This document shows positions 16,093 through 25,730 of a stretch of DNA of 32,525 nucleotides, piece after piece; position 1 is the stretch's first letter; every line of letters begins with the position of its first letter. The position numbers were made by a program, and so were the translations under genes. The notes below the pieces were generated by a model that was given only the letters and a program-made list of their open reading frames with translations, searched no databases and was not told the origin of the DNA. Source of the stretch: Strigomonas culicis (Eukaryota; Euglenozoa; Kinetoplastea; Trypanosomatida; Trypanosomatidae); contig AUXH01000170.1 in the NCBI GenBank assembly GCA_000482145.1, positions 1 to 32,525 of the forward strand, written 5' to 3'.

Positions 16093-16932
16093 AACAGCAC
16101 GCCTCACCTCACTTGAAATCATTATTATTAGAATGGTTATTGTTCCCTCCTTGTATTTACATATTCTTAGATTTGTATTACTCTCTTTCTGAGTTTTGGG
16201 TATACGCCGTTATCCCCATATATATATATATATATATATATACACTGATGGATGCTCATCAGCGTAGTCACATACGCTGATCCGTGTCGATGCGTTGCGC
16301 GTGCGTGTGCGCCCGTTTCAATTGGAACGCACGGACACTTTTTCTTGTACACTTTCCGAATTGCAAACCAACGAAAAAAAAATAACAATCAAATTGAATA
16401 CTATATATACATATAAACTATAAATTACAACATCTACTACTACCAAAAAAAAAGGAGAATATTTTACCAATATTACTTTACTTTTGTAATTCCTTTCATC
16501 GCTCAATGAAAAAAAATGATTGAGGTGCATTTTTTTCGCTTGAGGAGAGTAGCGAAGTGAACTGATTCAAAACGAAGCGTAGGTCCCCATTCAGTAGATA
16601 AATAACGCATCTCCTGCAGAGGGAGCACCTGTAGAAATGATGGCGGCTAATGAAAGCGTCAATTGCTAACTTGTCTATACGGACGTGCGGATGGCTTTCA
16701 TCTTTTTCTTCGCTTCTCTTCTACTGATTCTTCGTTCAGATTATTTTGGTTTTGTGTGTTTTGTGTAGTAATTGTGTTCTCTGTTCCTTTTCCTTTTAAC
16801 AATCCACATTAGCTTAGTCACCAATTTATTTCTTCGTTCCTCTTTTTTCTTTTTTCCTTTACTTCTCCCTTTTCACTTCGAACTCTTTTTTACTAGTGTT
16901 GACCTCTTTCCGAAGAGAGGTCTCCCTCGCTC
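16093..16932 (+). promoter_or_regulatory. UBE2C 3'UTR and acceptor for the large helical-protein gene
   Basis: No gene is seen in 840 nt. The spacer has a (TA)n run at 16218-16242, A-rich stretches near 16372-16460, and a long pyrimidine tract at about 16835-16893. That tract ends in AG 16895-16896, 36 nt before the next ATG, with no upstream ATG between them. Confidence 0.6.
16218..16242. repeat. (TA)n microsatellite
   Basis: A perfect TA run of about 12 units lies in the UBE2C 3'UTR/spacer. Confidence 0.9.
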
Positions 16933-19900
16933 ATGTCGATTGAAGGTGTCTCGGCCGAGCGGAACAGGCTCCTTCACTATCTCCTGACACACCCGCCGCC
17001 CAATGTGAAGGTGGAGTGTGTGGAAAGCAGCAAGACGCTGGCCGACGTGGACCTTTCGACGTGTCCGCTCCCGCTGGACGCGTTTGAAAAGGCTCTGGCG
17101 AACCCGTCGGAGCGCCTTAGTCTGAGGATCGGCGGCCACTTCACCTACATGGGCGGCGGCAGCGGCGAGGTGAAGAGACCGCCCAAGGGGTCGACCGCCC
17201 CGGCGGCGGTGGGGCCCTCCGGGGCGGCGCGCGAGCAGGCCGCCGACGAGCTGTGCTCAACCGATGGGCTGGCGGAGGCGCGCTCGGCGAGTGGCGGGGT
17301 CGACTCGAGGGAGGAGGTGGTGAGCTCCCGTGCACGGGCGACGCCCACACGGTCGGAGGACAAACGCGTGCCGTCCTCCGCCACGAGCACGGCACCGCCG
17401 CCGGTGTTCAGCTCCACGGAGAAGTCCGCGCCGCAGCGGCGTCGCCCGTCGACGGAGGGGCGTAAGGCGGACGGCGGCACCATGAGCCTTTTCGCGACCT
17501 GGCTCAACACGTTCAAGGGTGCCACCGCAGAGGAGCCCGCGGCGAGCGTCCACCGCGGGCACCCTCCCAGGGCCACAAGGAGCCCCACCGCTAAGCAGCA
17601 GCCGGAATTTAGAGGGTTTCGGTCGCTCTTCGCCACGCACGAGAAGAGGGCAGAGCCCACCGAGCCAGACCAGGAGGAGGCAAAGGCGGCGGAGCCGTCG
17701 CCGGCACCGCGCCCGCTCATTCCGATACACGGCACCACGCCCGGCGTGCTGCTCGACAACGTCAAGGCGCGCATGAGGCCGGCCGACCCCTCGCGCCACT
17801 CGATCGCGGAGTTTCCGCGCCCGCTGGACATGGAGCTGTGTCCGCTATTTGACACGAGCGCGCTCGATGATCTCTCCGACGTGCTCTGCAACTACGTCTA
17901 CGAGCACATTTTGCTGGCCGCGAAGCTGCTTCTTGGCACACAGAAGACCGTCTTTGAGCGAGAGATTTTCTTAGTGTACAGGCCCTTTTTCGAGATCTCG
18001 GAGGAGGCGCACATGCGCTGTATGTCGAACCTCATCTCGCCCGAGATCTACAATGTAGTGCATCAAAAGGATTGCCCGCCAGAAATCCGCATGCGCTACA
18101 TTGAAAACATCCAGCTGACCGAGAGTCTGCTGCAGTCCATGATCAACAGCAGCGAGGACGAGGACTTTGTGAGCCGCATCCTCCTCCTCATCGACACCTG
18201 CAAGTCGTACGAGGACGGCCCGCCGGCGCTGGACCTGGCGTGCTACCCGCTCGTTGTGCGCACCTCCCTCTACGCCGGCTGCCTCATGCCGCTGTACCGC
18301 CTGGACAACACGGGTAAGCCGTTTGCGCGCATGGAGGACATCCGCATGTGCGTGCAGAGCATGAAGCACATGCTCCACATACCGTCGGAGGTGGATCGCT
18401 ACTGCCACCTCCACGCCCGTATTTTGAGTAACCCCGACACGCAAGAGCTGGGTGCCCAATGCGGCTTCTTGCGCTCTGTTGCTTTGGCTGTGAGCCAGCT
18501 GCAGACGGAGTTCCTCGAGAGTGCGCCACTGACGCCGGCGGTGAAGTACCAGTATTATGTCCTGCAGGAGACGCTCAGTATCGCGATGGCGCCGATGCCG
18601 TGGTTGGACGCCGTTGCGATGGAGTGCGTGAAGCCCATGACAGCGCTCTACGTGGAGAGCTGTCTCTCGCTGCCGTCCGTCTTCTTGAGCACGTTTGTCG
18701 TTGTCAACGGGGCGCACTTCATGACAGCCACCACGCCCGTCGACGTCTTCATGCAGACCTGCCTTTCCTTCTTCATTGACGCAGCCACCGTGCGCAACAT
18801 GGTCGACCTTGGCGCGCGGCTCGCGACACAGAGATTCTCGCTTCATAATATGTTTCTCGAGGTGAAACCCTTCTTCGAAATGCCAAAGCGTTACTGCAAC
18901 ATGATACACGGCGGCCTGCCCTTTGCCCACATGCTCACCGTGCCCGCGCGCATGCACGTCGGCGCCCACGTGCTGGCGGTCCACTGGGGCATCACGTCCG
19001 ACGACGCGTGCGCCACCATGAGCCTCCCGGGCGACCTGGAGGAGGGCGTCGCGCGGCTGCTCGAGTTCATGGCCGAGAGCGTGCCGCACAGCCCGGTGGA
19101 GAACCATGCGCTCGCGCAGGTCCTGCGCCAGGCGGCCGACTTCTTCCTGGGCCCCATCGAGGCCCTCGTGCGGCGCTACGACCGCAGCCTCTTCGACGCG
19201 ATGGAAGGTGCGGTGGAGAGAGGACGCGACGTGCAGTGGGGGGCACAGGAGGACTACACGGCCCACAGCGGGCTCGTCGCCCTCGTGCACCAGCACGTGT
19301 GCAGGCTGGCGCCGCCGCCGCTCGGACCCCGGCCGGAGGAGCTCCACACGCAGCGCGTGACGAAGTGGTCGGAGAAAATACAACTCATACTGAACACGAT
19401 CGGCCTTAGCACGCCCACGAGCGATGGATTGCGCGTCCTCCCGGGCCCCTGTGCGCAGTACCGTCGGCTGCTGTTGTACAAGAAGCAGGTGCTGCCGCCG
19501 ATACGTGAGATCATTCAGCGTCTGAACACGCTCTCCAGCATACAGCAAGAGTGCGCGCTGTACTTTGAGAAGCTGACGCAGGAGTACGACCGCATCTGCC
19601 ATGTCACCGGGGCTCCGCCGGCGTTGCTGCTGAACCTCTGGACGAGCGTGGACAAGGCGTGCGCGGAGGTCGAAAAGGGGCTGTGTGAGTGGCTCAGTGC
19701 ATGTATCGTGCTCGAGCCCCAGCTGTACCGAATGGTGACGGAGCAGTTCATGCGCATCGACTACAGGAACTACAAGCTGGAAAAGAAGAATTCCAAGGTG
19801 CCACTGGATCACTACCCGTTACTCTATCCGGAGGTAACAATGGCGTGTGTCTTGGAGCTCGTGGAATCCTCGTACACAAAAGCAGCACAGCGGCTGGTGC

Positions 19901-20334
19901 GGCGCCGCACACAAGAGACCGTGCACCTTCGCACGGGCACCTTCATCATCGGGATGTTGTACTCCACCTACGTGGAGGGCGATAGTGTCTTTCTGACACC
20001 ACAGGATGCGACAGCAATAGCGACAGATCTGAGTCTGGTGGAGGCGACCTTCCTGCAGGTAGACACCTACGAGGCCAGCATCGACGACGTCAGCAGGAGC
20101 GAGGGCATGCAAGACGCGTCACAGCTCCTGTTGGAGCTGCGCAGCATTGTGAACTTGGTCATGTCGCAGAGCTCTGCTGATTTGGTCAACGGCACGAACG
20201 GCGTCCCTCCCATGAGTTCCCTCCCGGAGAATGCGTCACACTCGCCGTGGTGCAAGTACGTGCTGCGACACGTGCTGGAACGGCGCAAGGACAAAGTGGG
20301 TAAGCAGTTCATGTCACAGAAGCACCTCTGGTAG
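16933..20334 (+). CDS. Large, mostly helical protein of unknown function (1133 aa)
   Basis: The protein has three visible parts. Residues 1-76 form a short ordered N-terminus. Residues 77-290 are low-complexity, rich in Ala, Pro, Ser, Arg and Glu, and probably disordered. Residues 295-1133 are a long, Leu-rich, almost entirely helical region. That region contains clusters such as VYEHILLAAKLLLGTQKTVF and repeated Cys/Met/His-containing helices. There is no membrane segment, signal peptide, nucleotide-binding loop, zinc finger or enzyme motif. The overall form recalls helical-rod scaffolds (tethering-complex, MUN or HEAT-like), but I see no motif that decides this, so no function is assigned. 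The start is the first ATG after acceptor AG 16895-16896. Confidence 0.88.
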   Translation: MSIEGVSAERNRLLHYLLTHPPPNVKVECVESSKTLADVDLSTCPLPLDAFEKALANPSERLSLRIGGHFTYMGGGSGEVKRPPKGSTAPAAVGPSGAAREQAADELCSTDGLAEARSASGGVDSREEVVSSRARATPTRSEDKRVPSSATSTAPPPVFSSTEKSAPQRRRPSTEGRKADGGTMSLFATWLNTFKGATAEEPAASVHRGHPPRATRSPTAKQQPEFRGFRSLFATHEKRAEPTEPDQEEAKAAEPSPAPRPLIPIHGTTPGVLLDNVKARMRPADPSRHSIAEFPRPLDMELCPLFDTSALDDLSDVLCNYVYEHILLAAKLLLGTQKTVFEREIFLVYRPFFEISEEAHMRCMSNLISPEIYNVVHQKDCPPEIRMRYIENIQLTESLLQSMINSSEDEDFVSRILLLIDTCKSYEDGPPALDLACYPLVVRTSLYAGCLMPLYRLDNTGKPFARMEDIRMCVQSMKHMLHIPSEVDRYCHLHARILSNPDTQELGAQCGFLRSVALAVSQLQTEFLESAPLTPAVKYQYYVLQETLSIAMAPMPWLDAVAMECVKPMTALYVESCLSLPSVFLSTFVVVNGAHFMTATTPVDVFMQTCLSFFIDAATVRNMVDLGARLATQRFSLHNMFLEVKPFFEMPKRYCNMIHGGLPFAHMLTVPARMHVGAHVLAVHWGITSDDACATMSLPGDLEEGVARLLEFMAESVPHSPVENHALAQVLRQAADFFLGPIEALVRRYDRSLFDAMEGAVERGRDVQWGAQEDYTAHSGLVALVHQHVCRLAPPPLGPRPEELHTQRVTKWSEKIQLILNTIGLSTPTSDGLRVLPGPCAQYRRLLLYKKQVLPPIREIIQRLNTLSSIQQECALYFEKLTQEYDRICHVTGAPPALLLNLWTSVDKACAEVEKGLCEWLSACIVLEPQLYRMVTEQFMRIDYRNYKLEKKNSKVPLDHYPLLYPEVTMACVLELVESSYTKAAQRLVRRRTQETVHLRTGTFIIGMLYSTYVEGDSVFLTPQDATAIATDLSLVEATFLQVDTYEASIDDVSRSEGMQDASQLLLELRSIVNLVMSQSSADLVNGTNGVPPMSSLPENASHSPWCKYVLRHVLERRKDKVGKQFMSQKHLW

Positions 20335-20813
20335 ACCAAACACATCCCCCCCCCCCCACACACACACAAAGAGAAGAAAAGAAAAACCTTGTCGTAATAA
20401 CTCTTTAGATACACACTCAAAACAGTAAGTGGTGAAGACGTACCTCTTTTTTATTATTATCTGTACGAATCCTTGTTTCTGGTTGCTCATTTCCTTCCGA
20501 GCGATTGAATGACATCTCATACATATGCATTGTACACACAGATGAACCGACTGATTTCATTCTTGTAACATAATCTTTTCGTTTTTCTCCTCTTTACTTG
20601 TTTTGTATTTCGTGAAGAATAACGAAATTCATGAGTGGTGAAAAGCAGTAGCGTGTCGTGTTTGTTGTTATACTATGAATCAATTTGCCTTTTTCTCCCT
20701 TTCTGCATCTTCCGCCTTCATCGAAAAAAAAAAAAGAACCACAAAAAAAAGCGAAAAAAATTTACTGTTATCATTTCTTTATCATTACTTTGTCAATACT
20801 TTAAACCCCTTGT
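20335..20813 (+). promoter_or_regulatory. Spacer with acceptors for HMG-CoA synthase
   Basis: No gene is seen. A 12-C homopolymer (20346-20357) followed by CA repeats lies just after the preceding stop. Upstream of HMG-CoA synthase, a pyrimidine tract at about 20687-20722 leads to AG 20735-20736, followed by an ATG-free leader to 20814. A further AG lies inside the coding frame at 20828-20829. Confidence 0.5.
20346..20369. repeat. Poly-C run followed by (CA)n
   Basis: Twelve consecutive C residues followed by about six CA units form a simple-sequence tract 12 nt after a stop codon. C homopolymers of this length stand out here, where most tracts are T or TA. Confidence 0.85.
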
Positions 20814-22319
20814 ATGCTACGGCGCACAGCAATGTCCTGTGCAGGTGTCAGTGGTATGGCGGTCTACGCCCCCCCTTGTCGTGTGGATCTGAAGCAGTGG
20901 TGCGTGTGGACTGGCAATAGCTGGGATAAGGTGTCGAACGTGGTCGGCCACTCCTTCCGCATCCCCACCCCCAACGAGAACGCATACACGATGGCTGCCA
21001 ACGCGGTGCTCCGTTTGATTGTGAACAACAAAATCGACCCCAAGGAGATCGGATTTCTGGGCCTCGGCACGGAGAGCTCCTCGGATAACTCGGCCGGCGC
21101 GATCATCGTGAAGGGCATGGTGGACAAGGGTCTTGAGGCGCTGGGCCTGCCGTCCATCTCCCGCCACTGCGAGGTGCCCGAGTTCAAGCACGCCTGCCTT
21201 GGCGGCGTGTACGCCATGGAGAGCGCCGTGCGCTTTGCCTCTGCCGACGGTGGCGATCGTGTCGCCATTGCGGTGGCCGCGGACATTGCCGAGTACGCGC
21301 TCGGCTCGACCGGGGAGCAGACGCAAGGCGCCGGCGCGACGGCGCTGCTCATCGAGAGCAAGCCTCGCCTCTTCGAGGTGCAGCTCAAGTTCAGCGGGTC
21401 CGCGTCGGACTACCGCGGCCCCGACTTCCGCAAGCCGCACAAGCGCCACTTCATGAAGCTCGAGGCGTACAACCGCAGCAGCGAGCACGGCAAGGTGGCC
21501 GACTTCCCCGTCTTCTCGGGCCCTTACAGCACGCTGGTGTACCAGGAGGAGGTCACCGTCGCCGTGGAACACATGCTGCAGCGCCTCGGGCAGGCCCCCG
21601 GCAAGTACTACGACGACGTCACCGCGCTCTTCTTCCACCGCCCGTACAACATGATGCCCATCCAGGCCATGTCCTTCTTGTACGCCCGCGGCCTCGCGCG
21701 CGCCACGTCGGCGGAGCACAAGCAGCGCTTCGCCGACCTCTGCGCGGTCGCGAAGGTGACGCCGGCGGACGTGATCGCCGAGCTCGACGTCGACCCCAAG
21801 TACTTCAAGCAGATAGAGAGCGGCGTGGAGCCGAAGGATGCGTTCCCGAACACCGGCAAGGTGTCCCGCGTGCTGCGCAAGGAGAAGAGCTTCATGGAGC
21901 TGCTGGAGAACAAGATGAGCATCGGCAGCCCCACCATGGCCAACTTCGGCAACCTGTACACCGCCTCCCTCCCGTGCTGGCTCGCCGCCGGCTTCGAGGA
22001 GGCCTACCAGAAGAAGCTCGACATCGCCGGCAAGCCCATGGTCATGGTCGGCTACGGCTCCGGCGACGCCAGCATGTCCATCCCCATCATGCCCGTCAAG
22101 GGTTGGGAGGAGGCCGCCTCGAAGATCCACGTGGCGAGCGCGCTGGAGAACCCGCTCAACATCACGAAGGACCAGTACGAGTCCCTCCACACCGGTCGCG
22201 AGAAGACCGACATCGCGGCCTCCCACCGCAAGATGGAGTTCGTGATTGAGCGCCTCGGCTCTCGCAACGAGGTCGCCTTCCAGGACGTCGGTATTGAGTA
22301 CTACAAGTTTCTGGCATAA
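20814..22319 (+). CDS. HMGS: Hydroxymethylglutaryl-CoA synthase
   Basis: The 501-residue enzyme condenses acetyl-CoA with acetoacetyl-CoA to HMG-CoA, the step before HMG-CoA reductase in sterol and isoprenoid synthesis. It has the thiolase-fold catalytic triad: Glu87 in GTESSSDNSAG, the acyl-carrying Cys128 in FKHACLGGVYAM, and His275 in FFHRPYNMM. The GSGDAS motif near the C-terminus also fits. The first residues (MLRRTAMSCAG) are short, basic and hydrophobic, like a minimal mitochondrial presequence, and trypanosomatid HMGS is generally considered mitochondrial. A second in-frame ATG (20832) directly follows an internal AG (20828-20829), so a shorter form starting at Met7 is possible. The motif residues differ from the animal/fungal form (Cys-Leu-Gly-Gly instead of Cys-Tyr-Gly-Gly). 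Confidence 0.94.
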   Translation: MLRRTAMSCAGVSGMAVYAPPCRVDLKQWCVWTGNSWDKVSNVVGHSFRIPTPNENAYTMAANAVLRLIVNNKIDPKEIGFLGLGTESSSDNSAGAIIVKGMVDKGLEALGLPSISRHCEVPEFKHACLGGVYAMESAVRFASADGGDRVAIAVAADIAEYALGSTGEQTQGAGATALLIESKPRLFEVQLKFSGSASDYRGPDFRKPHKRHFMKLEAYNRSSEHGKVADFPVFSGPYSTLVYQEEVTVAVEHMLQRLGQAPGKYYDDVTALFFHRPYNMMPIQAMSFLYARGLARATSAEHKQRFADLCAVAKVTPADVIAELDVDPKYFKQIESGVEPKDAFPNTGKVSRVLRKEKSFMELLENKMSIGSPTMANFGNLYTASLPCWLAAGFEEAYQKKLDIAGKPMVMVGYGSGDASMSIPIMPVKGWEEAASKIHVASALENPLNITKDQYESLHTGREKTDIAASHRKMEFVIERLGSRNEVAFQDVGIEYYKFLA

Positions 22320-23242
22320 GTGTCGAGAGAGCTGTCGCCCTCTCTCGAAGCGCTTCAGCGTCACGCCACGTCGTAGATTAGCTTGTTCGTTAGCAGAGAA
22401 GAAATGAACGGTATTCCTGGCTACGCACTCACACACGAACACGCATAGAAACAACGCCAGAGAAAAAAACGGAGATGAGGATGATCTGTGATACGTATAT
22501 GGCCAAAAAAATAACAAAGCGGGAAATAAGCAGATACCCAACCCCCTCCCCAAAAGCATTTATTTACATATACACGCACACACATATATAATATTGTTAC
22601 ATAATGTTTAGAGCATAATCACTTATCATCTTTTTTTTGCCAAGTGTCAGAATCCTTCATGTTTGGAGCTTTTTTCCCTTTTTTTTACTTAGTTTTTTTT
22701 TATAATTCAAATCAATAATTGCAGAAGAAAGGAAAAAAAAGAAGAAAATGGAAAAAAGGAAATAATCAAAAAAAAGGTAAGTTAATAAAACTGACTCTTT
22801 TTTTTTTAAGAAGGATTGCATTTTTTCCTGAAATATTAAAAGAATAGAAAAGATAAGAAAACGAAATTAGGAGAGTGATTCCCGCGTGTTTTAATCCTTG
22901 AACGCTAGAATGTACATCACCTTCTTTCGTTGTTAAACGTACTTCTTAATTTCTCTTTTCAGTTTTGTTCTTGACTCTGTTTCTTTTTTTTTTCAGTTTT
23001 ACTTGACCTATAAGAGCGTCTATACACGCAACAAAGATGACTGTGTTTATTCACCATTCTTCTCAGGAGAAAAACACCGGTTTCTTTGACATTGCCGCGT
23101 GCATGTCTCGTATTAGTACACAACCAACGAAAAAAAGAAGCACTCCTTCTCTCTTCATCAACCTTTTCTCTTATGGATAGGAAACACACGAAGCATTCTT
23201 AGATAGACCTGTATCTAGCCTTTAGTACAAACAACCCTCATT
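22320..23242 (+). promoter_or_regulatory. HMG-CoA synthase 3'UTR and acceptor for the CID-like gene
   Basis: No gene is seen in 923 nt. A purine-rich, A-dominated tract lies at about 22724-22776, and T homopolymers flank it. Candidate acceptors are AG 22995-22996 after a strong T tract, and AG 23179-23180 after the tract at about 23139-23172. The second is preferred because the leader it gives (to ATG 23243) has no upstream ATG, whereas the first has several. Confidence 0.5.
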
Positions 23243-24025
23243 ATGTCGGCGGGAGGGTTCAGCGAAGACTTCTTTTACGCGGTGCTGCAGCATTGCAACC
23301 CGTCCGCGGCGCGTATCGACGGCGTCACGCGCGTGGCGCTGCGCCACCTGCCCTTTGCGACCGAGATGTGGTCGGCCATCCGCCGCGTGCTGATGGAGCA
23401 GACGGACCTCGACGGCCCCGTCAACCGCGCGCTGTGGTGCCTCGTCGACGCGCTGCTGAAGCACGCGCCGCTGGTGTTCGTGCCGCTCATGGGGCCGCGC
23501 CTCGTCGAGTACGCGGTGCAGCACATGCCGTGGCGCCTCGTGCAGGGCAGTGGCGAGGTGTGGTGTGAACGCATGGTGCGCACGTGGGAGGGCGTTGTGC
23601 CGCCGGCCGTGTACAGCGCGGTGCGCCGCCACGCCGTGCAGTGCCGCAGCGAGGCGGACCTCGACGGCGCGCTGCACGCGCGACAGGCGCAGGGCGAGCT
23701 GGAGGGCGGCGCGGCCGCCACGCCGGCGCAGGTGCGGCAGCTCTTCGAGGAGTGGGACGCGCTCAAGTACCTGTGCGTGACCACCGCCCAGCGCGACCAG
23801 GGAAAGCGGGCGGGCTTGGGTGCGGCGGCCCCCGTCGCGGACGGCCCCGTTCCTGTCACGGCCCCACGCGGCGCGGGGGTGGCGAAGGAGGGGACGGACG
23901 AGGACGAGGAAGACGACTATGTCCCCGATTTTGTGAAGGGTGCCAAGCCGCGGGAGCTGCCCAAGTTAGACATTCAGGTGAGGCGTAAGCCGCGGAGGCG
24001 AGCCCGCGAAGACGATGATTTGTAA
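23243..24025 (+). CDS. Probable RNA polymerase II CTD-interacting-domain (CID) protein
   Basis: The 260-residue protein has an N-terminal helical domain (about residues 4-125) whose pattern fits the CID/ENTH-VHS superfold of Pcf11, Nrd1 and SCAF proteins. It runs through a FSEDFFYAVLQHC helix, a short helix of small residues, a central helix ALWCLVDALLKHAP (Leu64-Pro77, like 'LYALDSICKN' in Pcf11), then FVPLMGPRLVEYAVQ and a final MVRTWEGVVPPAVYSAVR helix. The second half is Ala/Gly/Arg-rich and then acidic (DEDEEDDYVPDF). The C-terminus has a basic cluster, VRRKPRRRAR, that may be a nuclear signal. CID proteins couple 3'-end formation or termination to polymerase II. This is fold-level recognition by eye. 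Trypanosomatid polymerase II lacks canonical heptads, so the ligand is uncertain. The alternative is a generic VHS/ENTH-like domain. Confidence 0.6.
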   Translation: MSAGGFSEDFFYAVLQHCNPSAARIDGVTRVALRHLPFATEMWSAIRRVLMEQTDLDGPVNRALWCLVDALLKHAPLVFVPLMGPRLVEYAVQHMPWRLVQGSGEVWCERMVRTWEGVVPPAVYSAVRRHAVQCRSEADLDGALHARQAQGELEGGAAATPAQVRQLFEEWDALKYLCVTTAQRDQGKRAGLGAAAPVADGPVPVTAPRGAGVAKEGTDEDEEDDYVPDFVKGAKPRELPKLDIQVRRKPRRRAREDDDL

Positions 24026-24336
24026 ATTACTCTCTGTGCTGTTGCGAGTGCCGTGGCTATTTGGCTCTGTTTGTGAAAACCCCTTTCTCTGGTCCCTCTT
24101 TCTCTCCAACGGTGCTGTCTATACAGAAGATAGAATGTGTGTACTGGATGCATGACTAAATTCGTATTTCCTTTATTCCGCCCTCGTCTTTTCTATTACT
24201 TGTTTTTCCATCCATAGCAAAATTGAGTAAAAAAAAAAACATATAAGTAAACGAGAAAAAAAAAAAGAAGTCAGAGAGTAAAAATAGGAAAAGAGAACGC
24301 TTTCCCATTATACTTGTTACTTGGTAGACACTTCGA
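24026..24336 (+). promoter_or_regulatory. Spacer with acceptors for the kelch gene
   Basis: No gene is seen. A pyrimidine tract at about 24180-24213 ends in AG 24216-24217. After A-rich sequence, another candidate AG at 24326-24327 lies 9 nt before ATG 24337. Confidence 0.5.
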
Positions 24337-25458
24337 ATGCCTCAGCTTTCTTCGCAGAACAGACGTTGGAGTATCATCCAGTGCAATGAGTACCCACCGG
24401 GCCGCATAGGGCATACCTTCTGCGCTGATACAGCTGGCACTAAGGCGTACGTGTACGGTGGCGTCAACGACACGGAGGATGTTTCCTGCTACCTAGAGGA
24501 CTTCTGGGAGTACGATGTCGTCGAGAAGCAGTGGACCAGCCGGCCTCTCACCGGCGACGTGCATTATTCGCGTGCGTTTCACACTGCGGTGTGGCACAAG
24601 GATCGCATGTTCATCTTCGGCGGCTGCAATGGCCGCGCGCGCTTCAACAAACTCTTCACCATCGACGCGAACGGCTTCTGTGCGTCTGCTGAAACGGTCA
24701 CGCACCCCCCGATGACGCGGTACTGCCACAGCGCCGTCGTCTTCGAGGGGTCCATGTACATCTTCGGTGGCAAGTGCGGCGGCAGGAATAGCAACAAGCG
24801 CCTCAGCGACCTCTACCGGTGCAACTTGAACACGCCCGAGTGGACGGAGTGCGAGCAGAGCGGCGAACAGCCTCCCCCCCGCTCTGCACACGCGGCGCTG
24901 ACGCATGAGCGCACCATGATCATCTGCGGCGGCCGCAACGTCCGCGGGGAGTGCTGCGAGGACTTCTACATGTACCACTTCGACACGTGCACGTGGCGCA
25001 TCATCATCACGCCGCACGCGCCGTCCTTCGGCCGCGCGCGCAACAGCGCCATCGTGCACCACGGCACCGTCGTCATCTTCGGTGGGTGGAACGGGAAGAA
25101 GAAGCTCAACGACCTCATTATGTACAACGCCGAGGCTAACGCGTTTGAGGCGCCGGCCGACTACGATCCGGCGAGCCCGTCACGCCGCGAGTGTCACGTG
25201 GCGGTCATGTGCCGCGACACAATGGTCGTGTTTGGGGGCCGCTTTAGGGGTATCTTCATGTCCGACACAACAGAACTGTATCTCGGCCCACCGTCCGCCA
25301 TTGAGGACGCGCGTGACTGGCTATTGGAGGCAGGTTTCTTGCAGAAGCCGGGGGGTCAGACGTTGCCCTTCAACGCCAGCGACTTGCTACCACCACGGCT
25401 CCAAGACGTTCTGATTTGCCACAGTGTGCTACACGACCGCATCGCCTCCAACAGCTAA
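24337..25458 (+). CDS. Kelch-repeat beta-propeller protein
   Basis: The 373-residue protein consists largely of about six kelch blades. Each has the typical strand ending in a Gly-Gly pair after a hydrophobic run: AYVYGG near residue 42, MFIFGG near 94, MYIFGG near 145, MIICGG near 195, VVIFGG near 249 and VVFGG near 303. The intervening strands carry the usual spaced aromatic, Trp and Asp-Leu residues. After the propeller, a C-terminal segment (about 328-373) is helical and contains EDARDWLLEAGF. Kelch propellers are protein-binding platforms and give no catalytic function here. There is no BTB, F-box or kinase domain, so it is not a classical Cullin-3 adaptor. Localisation is not evident. 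Confidence 0.9.
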   Translation: MPQLSSQNRRWSIIQCNEYPPGRIGHTFCADTAGTKAYVYGGVNDTEDVSCYLEDFWEYDVVEKQWTSRPLTGDVHYSRAFHTAVWHKDRMFIFGGCNGRARFNKLFTIDANGFCASAETVTHPPMTRYCHSAVVFEGSMYIFGGKCGGRNSNKRLSDLYRCNLNTPEWTECEQSGEQPPPRSAHAALTHERTMIICGGRNVRGECCEDFYMYHFDTCTWRIIITPHAPSFGRARNSAIVHHGTVVIFGGWNGKKKLNDLIMYNAEANAFEAPADYDPASPSRRECHVAVMCRDTMVVFGGRFRGIFMSDTTELYLGPPSAIEDARDWLLEAGFLQKPGGQTLPFNASDLLPPRLQDVLICHSVLHDRIASNS

Positions 25459-25692
25459 CTCAACCGAGCGGCACATTTTTGTGAAGCGCAAAAAAAAAAA
25501 AAGAGTGCCTCTCGCTGCACGATCCGTAGGCAGCAGTATCGGGGGCTTGTCTTGTGCGATTGCTCCCAAGAGGCGCTGACGCTTTTTCTGTTTCATATGT
25601 GCTCTTTCTTCTTCTTTCACTTGTTATACTACTAGAAAGAGACTTCTCTACACCTGTATGTGTGTATGTGTTCATTATATCAATACATAGAC

Positions 25693-25730
<38 letters not shown>

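Noticed and set aside
22777..22810. A mini-intron-like pattern: GTAAGT, a CTGAC resembling a branch point, a T tract and AAG
   Set aside because: It is only 34 nt, in a spacer with no coding sequence on either side, and cis-introns are extremely rare in trypanosomatids. Chance in T-rich sequence is the simpler explanation.
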